Positions 1 through 8,354 of a stretch of 51,854 nt of DNA are shown here, in pieces. This stretch comes from Syntrophaceae bacterium (GTDB taxonomy: Bacteria > Desulfobacterota > BSN033 > UBA1163): assembly GCA_013388645.1 (NCBI GenBank), contig JACAEV010000174.1, positions 1 through 51,854 of the forward strand, read 5' to 3'. Position 1 is the stretch's first letter; each line of letters begins with the position of its first letter. A model generated the notes under the pieces. The model worked only from the letters and a program-made list of their open reading frames with translations, was not told the DNA's origin and ran no database searches. Made by a program: the position numbers and the translations under genes.

Positions 1-85
1 CCGGTGCGATTAGGGAAAGTAGCCATAAAGGCACCAAATAAAAGATGTCCCGTTTTCTGAATTCACTTTTACTTCTCATCTTCAT
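1..85 (-). CDS. livM: Branched-chain amino acid ABC transporter permease LivM, N-terminal fragment
   Basis: The reverse strand has an open frame from ATG at 85 that runs off the left edge. It starts MKMRSKSEFRKRD and then enters a hydrophobic stretch (IFYLVPLWLLSLIAP), as expected for a positively charged cytoplasmic N-terminus followed by a first membrane helix. A GGAG lies four bases before ATG 85. A second in-frame ATG at 79 is an alternative. It follows livH in the same direction, the position where livM sits in liv-type operons. Only 28 residues are visible, so the identity rests on context and the start-like N-terminus. Confidence 0.6.
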   Translation of the reverse strand, partial: MKMRSKSEFRKRDIFYLVPLWLLSLIAP

Positions 86-104
86 AAATCTCCAATCCCT
101 CCAA

Positions 105-125
105 CCCCCCTTTCCTAAAGGGGGG
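105..125 (-). repeat. GC-rich hairpin between livH and livM
   Basis: CCCCCCTTT, a 3-base loop and AAAGGGGGG form a perfect 9-bp inverted repeat in the livH-livM gap. No T-tract follows on the minus strand, so it is not a classical terminator. It may stabilise mRNA ends, reduce read-through, or be a dispersed genomic palindrome. Confidence 0.5.
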
Positions 126-141
126 CGAGAGGGGATTTATT

Positions 142-1032
142 CTACCATCGGCGGCTATCGATAAAAGGTGACCCCAAAATCCCTTTGGGTCTGAAGTATA
201 AGATGAGTAATAAAACGACAAAGGCCATTGCATCCTTATACCCGGAAGGAATAAAAACCAAACTTAGAGCTTCCACAATCCCAAGGACAAATCCTCCGAG
301 AATGGCGCCACTGTTTTTCCCCCAGCCTCCCAGGACTGCCGCGATAAAGCCCTTCAGCCCCAAAATGGTTCCAGAACTATAGCTGGTGAAAAATATTGGA
401 GTGACCAATATTCCGGCAATAGCCCCGACACCTGCACTGACCCCAAAAGCCAAAAAAATCATGAGGTTTCTTGATATTCCCAGGAGATCTGCTCCCAATG
501 GGTCTGTCGAACTGGCTTCCATTGCCTTGCCCAATAAAGTTCGGTGGGAAAGAAAATAGAGAAAAATCAATAAAAGAAAGGTAAACCCTAAAACCCATAG
601 GCTTTGAGGAAGGACAGAAATTCTCCCCATTTGGAGAGGCTGCTGACCGGAGAAAGGGGGAAGGGTCTTTGGCAGGGTCCCGAAAATTAAGCCGCTCGTA
701 CTGCTGAGGAAAATGGAAGTTCCAAGCGTCCCCATGAGAAGGATGAGGATGGAGGCTTTTCGCAAGGGATAGATGACTGAGAGATGCATCAGGAAACCGA
801 TGAGGACAACCGTCAGGATAGCCCCCAAAGCGGCTAATGGATAGGGGAGGTTGATGACATTTAGGAAAAAGTAGGTCATCACTCCTCCCAACATGACGAA
901 CTCCCCCTGCGCAAAATTAATGATCTGGGAAGACCTGGATACGGTGACAAACCCCAGCGCCACCAGGGCATAGATAGCCCCAAGGGTGATACCTGAAACC
1001 AGGAGGTGGGGGATATATGCCCAAGAGCTCAT
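142..1032 (-). CDS. livH: Branched-chain amino acid ABC transporter permease LivH
   Basis: Inner-membrane permease of a high-affinity branched-chain amino acid (or amide/short-chain acid) importer. The 296-aa product is almost entirely hydrophobic with about eight membrane helices. It shows the family signature near the N-terminus (LVALGFVTVSRSSQIINFAQGE) and a cytoplasmic loop (GKAMEASSTDPLGADLLGIS) matching the LivH region that contacts the ATPase. I use ATG at 1032; an upstream TTG at 1041 is in frame but less likely. It lies between livK and livM, so it belongs to one transport operon. The ATPase genes livG/livF would be off the left edge. Substrate range cannot be read from sequence. Confidence 0.9.
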   Translation of the reverse strand: MSSWAYIPHLLVSGITLGAIYALVALGFVTVSRSSQIINFAQGEFVMLGGVMTYFFLNVINLPYPLAALGAILTVVLIGFLMHLSVIYPLRKASILILLMGTLGTSIFLSSTSGLIFGTLPKTLPPFSGQQPLQMGRISVLPQSLWVLGFTFLLLIFLYFLSHRTLLGKAMEASSTDPLGADLLGISRNLMIFLAFGVSAGVGAIAGILVTPIFFTSYSSGTILGLKGFIAAVLGGWGKNSGAILGGFVLGIVEALSLVFIPSGYKDAMAFVVLLLILYFRPKGILGSPFIDSRRW

Positions 1033-1054
1033 GGTGTCCAAATACTCTAAAATG

Positions 1055-1090
1055 AAGGGGTGAGACGATGAAAGAAATCGCTCACCCCTT
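1055..1090 (-). terminator. Hairpin between livK and livH (possible partial terminator)
   Basis: AAGGGGTGAG (1055-1064) pairs with CTCACCCCTT (1081-1090) around a 16-base loop. On the minus strand it is followed by CATTTTAG, a weak T-run. Its place after the binding-protein gene and before the permease gene suggests an attenuator or mRNA-stabilising structure that allows more binding protein than permease, a common arrangement in ABC importer operons. Confidence 0.5.
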
Positions 1091-1123
1091 GATTTAGCAC
1101 AGAACGGAGATAACCTTCAACTT

Positions 1124-2308
1124 TTATTCGAATTGTGGGAATTGAATCCTTTTGAACTTTCCCCCTTCAATCCTCACGAAGACCATATCTTTCTTACTTA
1201 ACCCATCGTGGTCAGTGGGGGTGTAATTGTAAATGCCATGGCAACTCTTGAGACCCTTGGTATTTTCCAACGCATCCCTAAACGTTAATCTCGTAACCTT
1301 TCCCTGGCACCGCTTCAAAGCATCCTCGATCAGCCCGATCGTATCGTGACCATAACCAGCCAGTTGGTCAATTCCCACCCCATACCGTTCCTTGAAACGT
1401 TTATCTAAATCGGCATTGATAGATTTAACAGGATCATGATCATCGAGCTGATCAAAAACTACGGGTTTCGCACCTGGGAACTCCACCCCCTCCATGGCCT
1501 CTCCCCCTAAGGCGATGATAAAACCAAATCCAAAAGCATGTGTCCCGAGGATGGGAATCTTTACTCCCAGGGTCCGTAAATTCTTGCAGACAATCGGGCC
1601 TGGAGGGCCCGCTGTCGCAGCATAGAAAACATCTATTTTTTCCTTTTCAATAACAGGTTTGAGTTTGATGAGTTGAGGAGTCATATCGATGTCAATAGGT
1701 TTATGAGTTTCTTTAGAAACGATAACCTTCATCCCCTTTTCCTCACCAAACTTTTTATAATATTCAGCCAGGCTCTGGGCGAGTGGATGCGCAGCATGAA
1801 AAACAAGAGCTTTTTTGTATTGCCTGGCGAGCGAGAGGTCTACCAATTTTTGTGAAACAATGATATCGCTCTGGGCAATGTTAAAAGCCCACTTTTGTTT
1901 CAGAGCTCTCACCATTGGATTGGAGGGGCAAATGATGATATTAGTAATCTTTTCCCTTTCGGCAATGGCTCTGGTCGTGGCTTGCAGATTATCTTCGAAG
2001 GGTCCGACCACAGCAATGATCTCTTTGTCTTGAGTGAATTTGGTCATATGGGCTGCCGCCCGACTCACGTCGAAGCCATTATCTTCAAAGATCAGCTCAA
2101 GAGGATGCCTCCCTATCCCTCCCATTTTGTTTATTCTTTCCACCTCTAACACCATGGCATTTTTCACCGTCTTGGTCACCTCTGTCCAGGGTCCAGTGAA
2201 TTCAAGATTCACTCCAATCTTGTAGGGCTTCTCGGCCACCTCAGAAGGAGAAACCCAGACTGTTAGAATCAGCATCAAAACAGAGAGGAAAGGGATGATC
2301 TTCTTCAT
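1124..2308 (-). CDS. livK: Periplasmic substrate-binding protein of a branched-chain amino acid type ABC transporter
   Basis: The 394-aa product has a signal peptide (MKKIIPFLSVLMLILTVWV, cleavage near residue 25). The mature part reads as a type I periplasmic binding protein (Peripla_BP_6 family): YKIGVNLEFTGPWTE at the start, GGIGRHPLELIFEDN, and AVVGPFEDNLQATTRAIAE. It would capture a ligand in the periplasm and deliver it to LivH/LivM. ATG 2308 is preceded by an ideal AAGGAGG. It is downstream of asd with about 150 bp between and upstream of livH. The family binds branched-chain amino acids, amides, urea or aromatic acids, so the ligand is uncertain. Confidence 0.88.
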   Translation of the reverse strand: MKKIIPFLSVLMLILTVWVSPSEVAEKPYKIGVNLEFTGPWTEVTKTVKNAMVLEVERINKMGGIGRHPLELIFEDNGFDVSRAAAHMTKFTQDKEIIAVVGPFEDNLQATTRAIAEREKITNIIICPSNPMVRALKQKWAFNIAQSDIIVSQKLVDLSLARQYKKALVFHAAHPLAQSLAEYYKKFGEEKGMKVIVSKETHKPIDIDMTPQLIKLKPVIEKEKIDVFYAATAGPPGPIVCKNLRTLGVKIPILGTHAFGFGFIIALGGEAMEGVEFPGAKPVVFDQLDDHDPVKSINADLDKRFKERYGVGIDQLAGYGHDTIGLIEDALKRCQGKVTRLTFRDALENTKGLKSCHGIYNYTPTDHDGLSKKDMVFVRIEGGKFKRIQFPQFE

Positions 2309-2391
2309 TGTATAACCTCCTTGATTTAAATCAGATCGTCAAAAGAAAATGTCAAATTTCAAGGGATAATCCTGGAATAATGGAATAGTAA

Positions 2392-2414
2392 GAAAAACCC
2401 GATAATTTTTTATC
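2392..2414 (-). terminator. Weak AT-rich hairpin downstream of asd
   Basis: GATAATTTTTTATC (2401-2414) forms a 5-bp AT-rich stem and is followed on the minus strand by GGGTTTTTC. It could end the asd transcript before livK, but the stem is weak. Confidence 0.3.
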
Positions 2415-2460
2415 AACCCAATATTCCCGTGTTCCATCATCCCATTCTTCCTTTGAAATG

Positions 2461-3483
2461 TTATAGGTACTTCTGTATCAGGATTTCAGCAATCTGAACG
2501 GCATTGAGCGCAGCCCCCTTTCGGATATTGTCTGCGACAATCCACATATTGATGCCGTTCGGAATGGATTCATCCTCCCGTATTCTTCCAACAAACGTTT
2601 CGTCCCTTCCCGCTGCATAGATGGCCAGCGGATATTCAGATTTCTTGGGATCATCTACTACGACCACGCCTGGAGCCTTGGAGAGAATCTCTCTGACCTC
2701 ATCGGGTGTCAATTTCTTTTCTGTCTCAATATTGACTGATTCTGAATGTCCATAGAAGACAGGGACCCGCACGGTGGTGGCTGTGACACGGATGGAGTCG
2801 TCTTCCATGATTTTTCTCGTTTCATTGACCATCTTCATTTCCTCTTTGGTGTACCCATTTTCGAGGAAGACATCGATATGGGGGAGACAGTTGAATGCGA
2901 TCTGATGAGGATAGACCTCCTTCTTGATCTCCTGCTGGTTATAAATAGCAAGAACCTGGCTTTCCAATTCTTTAATGGCCCTTTTTCCTGTTCCGGAGAC
3001 GGACTGATAGGTGGAGACGACGATTCGCTTGATCCGGGCTGCATCATGGATGGGTTTGAGTGCCACCACCATCTGTATCGTGGAGCAGTTCGGGTTGGCG
3101 ATGATATTTTTTTTATGATATCCGGCCACTGCATGGGCATTCACCTCCGGGACGATCAAAGGGACATCAGGATCCATCCGAAAGGCACTGGTATTGTCAA
3201 TGACCACGCAGCCAGCCTTTCCGGCGATAGGGGCAAACTTCTGACTGACCGACCCTCCGGGAGAAAAAAGTCCAATATCCATTCCCGTGAAGGAGTTTTC
3301 ATCCATCACCTCAACAGTATGCTCCTTTCCTTTAAACTCTATTTTTGTCCCCGCGCCCCTCATGGAGGACAGCAGTTTCAATTGATTGACTGGAAAATTT
3401 CTCTGCGCTAAAGTCGCCACCATCTCATTTCCAACGGCACCCGTAGCTCCCGCCACTACCACATTATAACGTTCCTTTTTCAT
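2461..3483 (-). CDS. asd: Aspartate-semialdehyde dehydrogenase
   Basis: It converts L-aspartyl-4-phosphate to aspartate semialdehyde with NADPH, the branch point for lysine/diaminopimelate, threonine and methionine. The 340-aa protein starts YNVVVAGATGAVG (Rossmann glycine motif) and carries the catalytic cysteine in NPNCSTIQ (Cys133), then SVSGTGKRAIKEL and RVPVFYGHSE, all typical of the family. The longer reading begins at a TTG at 3495, but GGAGG sits inside those extra codons five bases before ATG 3483, so 3483 is the start. An unusual leader lies upstream (3484-3760). It is followed by the liv genes in the same direction. Confidence 0.95.
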   Translation of the reverse strand: MKKERYNVVVAGATGAVGNEMVATLAQRNFPVNQLKLLSSMRGAGTKIEFKGKEHTVEVMDENSFTGMDIGLFSPGGSVSQKFAPIAGKAGCVVIDNTSAFRMDPDVPLIVPEVNAHAVAGYHKKNIIANPNCSTIQMVVALKPIHDAARIKRIVVSTYQSVSGTGKRAIKELESQVLAIYNQQEIKKEVYPHQIAFNCLPHIDVFLENGYTKEEMKMVNETRKIMEDDSIRVTATTVRVPVFYGHSESVNIETEKKLTPDEVREILSKAPGVVVVDDPKKSEYPLAIYAAGRDETFVGRIREDESIPNGINMWIVADNIRKGAALNAVQIAEILIQKYL

Positions 3484-3555
3484 CGGAACCTCCAAATTAG
3501 TTTTTTAATCCCTTTTTATACAACGGCTTTAATAAAATCTCAAATCCCAATTTCA

Positions 3556-3661
3556 AAATTCCGAAATCACAATACCCAAATTCAAAACTTTTTTGTTTTG
3601 GACAGGTTGGATTTTGAACATTTGTGCTTATTTGGAATTTGGTATTTGTGGTTTGGAATTT
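3556..3661. repeat. Long imperfect inverted repeat in the asd leader
   Basis: A 31-base arm at 3556-3586 (AAATTCCGAAATCAC...) matches the reverse complement of 3631-3661 (AAATTCCAAACCACA...) at roughly 25 of 31 positions, separated by about 44 bases. It would fold as a large AT-rich hairpin in the asd 5' untranslated RNA. The composition resembles dispersed palindromic repeats seen in many environmental bacterial genomes. Confidence 0.55.
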
Positions 3662-3671
3662 CATATTTATT

Positions 3672-3700
3672 AAAAAGGGGATGTCCTTTTGAACATCCCC
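3672..3700 (-). terminator. Terminator-like hairpin in the asd leader
   Basis: GGGGATGT (3677-3684) pairs perfectly with ACATCCCC (3693-3700) around an 8-base loop. On the minus strand the stem is followed directly by TTTTTA. It lies between the candidate asd promoter (3731-3760) and the gene, so it would act on the asd leader. No known riboswitch was recognised. It may be an attenuator, or simply block minus-strand transcription. Confidence 0.5.
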
Positions 3701-3730
3701 GTTCTTTAGACACCACTTCGTATCTGCTTA

Positions 3731-3760
3731 TAAATAGGGTGAAAAAGGGAATGTTGTCAA
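3731..3760 (-). promoter_or_regulatory. Candidate sigma-70 type promoter for asd
   Basis: On the minus strand TTGACA (3755-3760) is followed after 18 bases by TATTTA (3731-3736). The -35 box is perfect and the -10 box is fair. Transcription would start near 3724 and give a leader of about 240 bases containing both the terminator-like hairpin and the long inverted repeat. Confidence 0.45.
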
Positions 3761-4396
3761 GTGGAAATTTTGAATCGAATGAAATCTTCTCCTTGTAAGA
3801 GCTTCATAGACTTGTTAAAATGGATCGAAATGGAAACTCAGGAAATCTTGAAAATCATTCAAAAAACAGAGTCCCCTTTAAAAAGACAGCTCTTAATGGT
3901 TGCGCTGTTGACAAGAATTCTTAAGAGGATGAATAAATCGGCCCCTGTCATCATAGGAGGTTGCGCGTTGTCCTATTATTCAAGAGAAGTTTATTTCACC
4001 TCCGACATTGATTTGGTTTATGCAGATCGAGAAGCTTTGGATACCGCTTTAAAAGGGATTGGCTTTGAAAAGGAGGGGAGGTATTGGGTGCATGAAGAGT
4101 TAAAGATGGCCATTGAAGCCCCTGCATCCTCTCTTCCAGAGCAGGATTCCCCCCTTGAAGTAGTTGAGCTTGGCGAAGGTCTAGAGTGTTCCATTATCGG
4201 AATAGAGGACCTGGTGATGGATCGGCTCAACGCCTTCAAACATTGGAAATCAGAAATAGACGGAGAAATGGTTGAACTCTTGATAAGACGATACCGGAAT
4301 GATCTGGATTGGTCTTATCTTGAAAAGAAGGCGATCCGGCCGGAGAATGATACTTTGTCAGAAATTCTGGCATTGAAGAAAAAGGTTGGTTTATGA
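3761..4396 (+). CDS. Nucleotidyltransferase-fold protein (DUF6036-like)
   Basis: The 211-aa protein has the minimal nucleotidyltransferase signature: a Gly-Gly (residues 66-67, VIIGGCALSYY) followed by SDIDLVY with Asp82 and Asp84, as in the Pol-beta superfamily groups often tied to toxin-antitoxin or kanamycin-transferase-like proteins. The target is unknown. The frame begins at a GTG (3761), with in-frame ATGs at 3779, 3821 and 3831. None has a clear Shine-Dalgarno sequence, so the start is uncertain. It overlaps the next small gene by four bases (ATGA), so the two are translationally coupled. It stands alone between divergent asd and the kinase gene. Confidence 0.65.
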   Translation: MEILNRMKSSPCKSFIDLLKWIEMETQEILKIIQKTESPLKRQLLMVALLTRILKRMNKSAPVIIGGCALSYYSREVYFTSDIDLVYADREALDTALKGIGFEKEGRYWVHEELKMAIEAPASSLPEQDSPLEVVELGEGLECSIIGIEDLVMDRLNAFKHWKSEIDGEMVELLIRRYRNDLDWSYLEKKAIRPENDTLSEILALKKKVGL

Positions 4397-4617
4397 AGCT
4401 GAGAATCAAAAAGTATGAAGAGGGATCCCCTGTAGAGTTTCTTCTGTTGAGAGAACGGTTGGGGATGGGGAGATATCGAAAACGTTCAAAAAGAGACGAG
4501 GAAAAGAGAAAGATACTGCTGGAGCTTGGGTTGAAAAGGATAGAGGAAAAAGAAAAGGATGATTTTATCCCATTGGGTTATCGAAGAAGAAAAGTGAAAA
4601 TCATTTCTTCTGGCTAA
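4393..4617 (+). CDS. Small basic hypothetical protein paired with the nucleotidyltransferase
   Basis: A 74-aa, strongly charged protein (many Lys, Arg and Glu, for example YRKRSKRDEEKRK) with no membrane segment or cysteine. I do not recognise a family. Its ATG overlaps the stop codon of the preceding gene (ATGA), so it is probably co-translated and works with it. It could be a partner or antidote of the nucleotidyltransferase, or an RNA-binding accessory protein; neither is shown. Confidence 0.5.
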   Translation: MKLRIKKYEEGSPVEFLLLRERLGMGRYRKRSKRDEEKRKILLELGLKRIEEKEKDDFIPLGYRRRKVKIISSG

Positions 4618-4793
4618 CGACCTCAAGCAAAGGGACGAAAAAGATGGGTAGAGAATTGGCGGTTTTGATCTTTCCAGACCACTTGTTGATACCCTATCAT
4701 ATCGAATTTCATTATTGTCCTTAAGTGATGTGCGATATCACAAATTTTATTAGGGGAGCGAATATTTGAAATAATTCTTGATCGGGCCATAAA

Positions 4794-6395
4794 ATGGATG
4801 AGGGAAAAAAGACAAAAGGGCTACTCCTAATGGAGTTAAAAGCTTTGCAGAACCGCTTAGCCGAGTTTGAGGCGGTTGAAGGAGAGCACAGGAGATTGGA
4901 GCAGGAACTGGAAAATCGTACACGAGAGCTTGAGGAACGTGTTAAGGAACTGGATTGCCTTTACACCATTTCTCGCCTTTTTGAAGAGAGAGAGATTCCA
5001 TTAAGCGAAGTATTTCAGAAGACGGTTGACATTATTCGCCTCTCCTTACAGTGTTCCGAGAACAGTTGCGTACGAATCATTTTTGAAGGTCAAGCAACCG
5101 AAACAAAAAACTTCCTTGAATCTCCTTCGAAACTTGATTGCGACATCATTGTCCGTGGCAACCGATTGGGCTCTTTGGAGATTTTTTGCCTCGATGATAA
5201 ACCGGAAAGCCACAGAGAGCATTTTCTGAAGGGGGAAAAACAATTGATCACCGCTATTAGCGAAGTGATCGGAAGGATTATCGAGCAAAAACAGACAGAG
5301 AAGGCTTTCCTGGAGAGCGAGAAGAGGTTTCGCTGCCTGGTGGAGAATTCACCCACTGGTATTTTTATCATCCAAGATGGGCAGATCATTTATGAGAACC
5401 CAGAGGAAAAAAAATTATCCGGGCCTTTAGCCCAATTGTTTCGTCACGGAAATTTGGAAAATATCCATCCCGATGATTTCGAAAGGGTTAAAGAAGGCCT
5501 TGAGAAAATAGTGTCAAGAGAAGTTGAATCCCTGGATATGGAATTCAGGTATTATACCAGGGGAAAAGAAAGCGCCAATCCCGAAATGAAATGGGTCTAT
5601 TGCAGGGCGAGTTTGATAGAATATTTTGGGAAAGAAGCAATACTGGTTAACAAATTAGATGTTACTCGTGTGAAAGAATTGGAACATCTTCTGATGATCG
5701 AGGATAAGATGTCCTCCCTGGGACGGGTGGCTTCAGGCATTGCCCATGAAATAAGAAGCCCCCTTTCTGGTATCAATATCTATTTGAACAATTTGGAGAA
5801 GATCTTCGAGAGGGCGGAAAGCCGGGAGAAAGTAAAGGAGATACTAAGACAGCTCCAATCCGCTTCGAGTAAGATTGAGTCGGTGATCAAGCGTGTCATG
5901 GACTTTTCCAGACCCAGTGAACCAAAATTTATACTTACAGAGATCAACCAACCCGTAGAAGAGGCGATTAATCTTTCTTCGGTTACCTTGAGAAAGAGCG
6001 GAATTGCATTGAGTAAGTCCCTGGCTGAAGATTTGCTACCGTGTCATATTGATCCCCATCTAATCGGACAGGTGATTTTAAATCTTATTATCAATGCGGC
6101 GGAGGCCATGAAGAATATGGAGGGAACCAAACGAATAGAGGTAACCTCTTCCATGCAGGGTAACCGTATCGTTCTGAGCGTTTCAGATTCGGGACCTGGC
6201 GTACCTTTCCATCTAAGAAAGAAGATCTTTGATCCTTTCTTCACGACCAAGGATGGCAGTACTGGAATAGGTCTAAACCTGTGTGAGAGAATCATCACAG
6301 ATCATGGTGGATCTTTGATTGTATTGAGCAGTAAATGGGGGGGCGCAGAATTTAGGGTTGAAATTCCAGTGGAAAGAGAAAGAAAAAAGGAATGA
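4794..6395 (+). CDS. Sensor histidine kinase (coiled coil, GAF-like, PAS, HisKA, HATPase)
   Basis: A 533-aa soluble kinase with no membrane helix. Order: coiled coil (residues about 10-55), GAF-like region (55-170), PAS domain (about 178-300, LVENSPTGIFIIQDG), HisKA with the phosphorylated His318 in GIAHEIRSPLSG, then HATPase with NLIINAAEAM (N box), SDSGPGVP (G1) and GIGLNLCERI (G2). The H box has Arg-Ser where Arg-Asn is usual. It would sense a cytoplasmic signal and phosphorylate the NtrC-type regulator, whose start overlaps its stop (ATGA at 6392). The start has only a weak ribosome site. It is the best candidate sensor for the three sigma-54 promoters nearby. Confidence 0.9.
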   Translation: MDEGKKTKGLLLMELKALQNRLAEFEAVEGEHRRLEQELENRTRELEERVKELDCLYTISRLFEEREIPLSEVFQKTVDIIRLSLQCSENSCVRIIFEGQATETKNFLESPSKLDCDIIVRGNRLGSLEIFCLDDKPESHREHFLKGEKQLITAISEVIGRIIEQKQTEKAFLESEKRFRCLVENSPTGIFIIQDGQIIYENPEEKKLSGPLAQLFRHGNLENIHPDDFERVKEGLEKIVSREVESLDMEFRYYTRGKESANPEMKWVYCRASLIEYFGKEAILVNKLDVTRVKELEHLLMIEDKMSSLGRVASGIAHEIRSPLSGINIYLNNLEKIFERAESREKVKEILRQLQSASSKIESVIKRVMDFSRPSEPKFILTEINQPVEEAINLSSVTLRKSGIALSKSLAEDLLPCHIDPHLIGQVILNLIINAAEAMKNMEGTKRIEVTSSMQGNRIVLSVSDSGPGVPFHLRKKIFDPFFTTKDGSTGIGLNLCERIITDHGGSLIVLSSKWGGAEFRVEIPVERERKKE

Positions 6396-7774
6396 TTTCA
6401 TACTCCATATATGTCATTGACGATGAAGATACCATCAGAGAAGGGATCACCATGGCTCTCGAGGCAGATTACAAGATTAAGACCTTCTCCACAGCTGAGA
6501 AAGCAATTGGTACAATAGAGGAGAATCCTCCGGACCTAATTTTACTTGACATTGGACTTCCGGGTATGAGTGGAATTGAAGCTCTTCGCAAAATTAGGAA
6601 CTTGCATCCCGATGTCCTGGTCATCATGGTTACTGCTTACGAGGACATTGGTACTGTGATCTCTGCCATGAAGCTTGGGGCCTGCGATTATATAGTAAAA
6701 CCAATTCACATGGAAGGTCTCGAGGTAACTATTCGCAATGCCCTTGAGAGAATTCGGCTGAGAAAAGAAGTCCAGATCCTTCAGGAAAAGTATCTCAAGG
6801 AGAACCTCCCTTGCTTTATTGGTGAAAGCAATGAAATTCAAGATATGATGGGGTTTGTTGGGATGGTTGCTAAGAGCCCTGACACCCCGATCCTAATCCT
6901 TGGCGAGACAGGCACGGGAAAGGAATTGATTGCCAGCGCCATCCATTACCGAAGCCCCAATTTTCAAGGTCCCTTCATTACCGTAAACTGTGCTGCCATC
7001 CCGAAGGACCTAATCGAAAGTGAGCTCTTTGGATATGGAAAAGGGGCTTTTAGCGGAGCAAGCACCTTGGGCAAAAAAGGGTTGATAGAGGAGGCGGCAC
7101 ATGGAACTCTGTTTCTGGATGAGGTGGGCGATTTGAGTCTCGAAGCTCAAGCAAAACTACTCCGATTTCTCGAAGCAGGTGAATTTTATAGAGTAGGTGA
7201 AACAAAGAAGATACATATCCAAACCAGAGTGATCTCCGCCACCAATAAAAACTTAGATGGCTTGATAGAAAAAGGCCAATTTAGAAAAGACCTCTATTTC
7301 CGTTTAGGAGTGATCAAGGTACAGGTCCCATCTTTAAATGACCGGCGTGACGATATTATTCCACTTGCCAAGCACTTCTTAATGGAATTTAATAAGAAAT
7401 TTGGTAAAAATTTCACTGCTATTTCTCCCCAGGCGGAGGGAACTTTGGTGGCGTATAAATGGATCGGGAACGTTCGTGAATTAAAAAACCTCATTGAGAG
7501 AGCGGTTTTGACCGGTAAGGGACCAGATCTGACAGTTAAGGACCTTGGAATAGAGGATGTGAGTAAGAATGGTATGTCTATAAGCCGCGAAGATGGTTTT
7601 TCCCCCATTCCTCCAACAGGTATCAACCTCCCTTCGATCCAAGAATCTTTAGAGAAGTTTTATATCCAAGAGGCCCTTAGAATAGCCGGAGGGAACGAAA
7701 GCAAGGCGGCAATGCTCCTTAACCTTAATCACCACACCTTTCGCTACCGCAAAAGAAAGTTACAGATTGAATAG
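6392..7774 (+). CDS. Sigma-54-dependent NtrC-family response regulator
   Basis: A 460-aa activator. The REC domain (residues 5-120) has phospho-acceptor Asp53 (LLLDIGLPGMSG). The AAA+ domain (about 140-370) has Walker A GETGTGKE, the sigma-54 contact loop as GAFSGA instead of GAFTGA, Walker B GTLFLDEVGD, and the R-finger region. The C-terminal Fis-type helix-turn-helix (about 415-460) contains GGNESKAAMLLNLNHHTFRYR. It binds DNA upstream of sigma-54 promoters and remodels the closed complex with ATP. It is co-translated with the kinase. Three sigma-54 promoter modules lie at 8355-8496, 15453-15594 and 16519-16660, which makes it their likely activator by proximity, although binding is not shown. 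Confidence 0.93.
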   Translation: MISYSIYVIDDEDTIREGITMALEADYKIKTFSTAEKAIGTIEENPPDLILLDIGLPGMSGIEALRKIRNLHPDVLVIMVTAYEDIGTVISAMKLGACDYIVKPIHMEGLEVTIRNALERIRLRKEVQILQEKYLKENLPCFIGESNEIQDMMGFVGMVAKSPDTPILILGETGTGKELIASAIHYRSPNFQGPFITVNCAAIPKDLIESELFGYGKGAFSGASTLGKKGLIEEAAHGTLFLDEVGDLSLEAQAKLLRFLEAGEFYRVGETKKIHIQTRVISATNKNLDGLIEKGQFRKDLYFRLGVIKVQVPSLNDRRDDIIPLAKHFLMEFNKKFGKNFTAISPQAEGTLVAYKWIGNVRELKNLIERAVLTGKGPDLTVKDLGIEDVSKNGMSISREDGFSPIPPTGINLPSIQESLEKFYIQEALRIAGGNESKAAMLLNLNHHTFRYRKRKLQIE

Positions 7775-7782
7775 GTTCATTT

Positions 7783-8229
7783 TCACTTAGGGGATCGCAA
7801 TCTGCGTTTTGTTGTTAATTTTTCTTCCATTTTGGAGGGTTCAACAATCAATTTGAGCCCACGGATACTTTGAATCCTCACAATCTCTCCTTTCTGAATG
7901 GGTAAGCTATCTCCTCCGACCTCAGCCTGCCACAGTTCGCCGTGGACTCGTACATAGCCTGAAGGCGACAGTTGTTCCTCCACGATACCTTCAGCACCGA
8001 TCAAAGTATGCAGATCTTTTAAACGGTTCCGATCATAGGCTCGCCAGACAAAAGGGAAAAGAATAATATCTTTGGCTATCCAGAGAGCGATCGGTCCCCA
8101 AAAGATCCAGTTTGGAAGATCCACCCATCGCCGAACCAGAATGAGAATCGATATCATTAGAACAAGGCCTGGGATTTGAAATAGAGCATATCTTAATATG
8201 ACCTGGACTGACCACCCCAATTTTTTCAT
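7783..8229 (-). CDS. NfeD-like membrane protein with C-terminal OB fold
   Basis: A 148-aa protein with two N-terminal hydrophobic segments (about residues 10-35 and 42-65), then a soluble domain: LIGAEGIVEEQLSPSGYVRV ending in VRIQSIRGLKLIVEP. This is the pattern of the NfeD/YuaF OB-fold domain that works with SPFH (stomatin/HflK-like) proteins in membrane organisation and proteolysis. I start at ATG 8229 (MKKLGW); the longer frame begins at an ATT codon at 8265. It converges with the regulator gene, 8 bp apart. SPFH-family hflK/hflC lie about 10 kb downstream, a functionally fitting neighbour. Confidence 0.75.
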   Translation of the reverse strand: MKKLGWSVQVILRYALFQIPGLVLMISILILVRRWVDLPNWIFWGPIALWIAKDIILFPFVWRAYDRNRLKDLHTLIGAEGIVEEQLSPSGYVRVHGELWQAEVGGDSLPIQKGEIVRIQSIRGLKLIVEPSKMEEKLTTKRRLRSPK

Positions 8230-8354
8230 CTCTCGTGATTTACCATCTATAAAGATAAAAATCAAATTTCACTACATTTCTCAAAATCTCTCCCAATTTT
8301 CCATTCATGCGACTATAGACAGAAACATGGACATTGTTTTTATAGGGCCCTTGA

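Noticed and set aside
2746-3411. Long plus-strand ORF opposite asd
   Set aside because: It is antisense to the well-supported asd gene, with no ribosome site or family similarity.
3484-3730. Lysine riboswitch in front of asd
   Set aside because: The hairpins do not show the conserved five-way junction core; only a terminator-like stem and a simple inverted repeat are visible.
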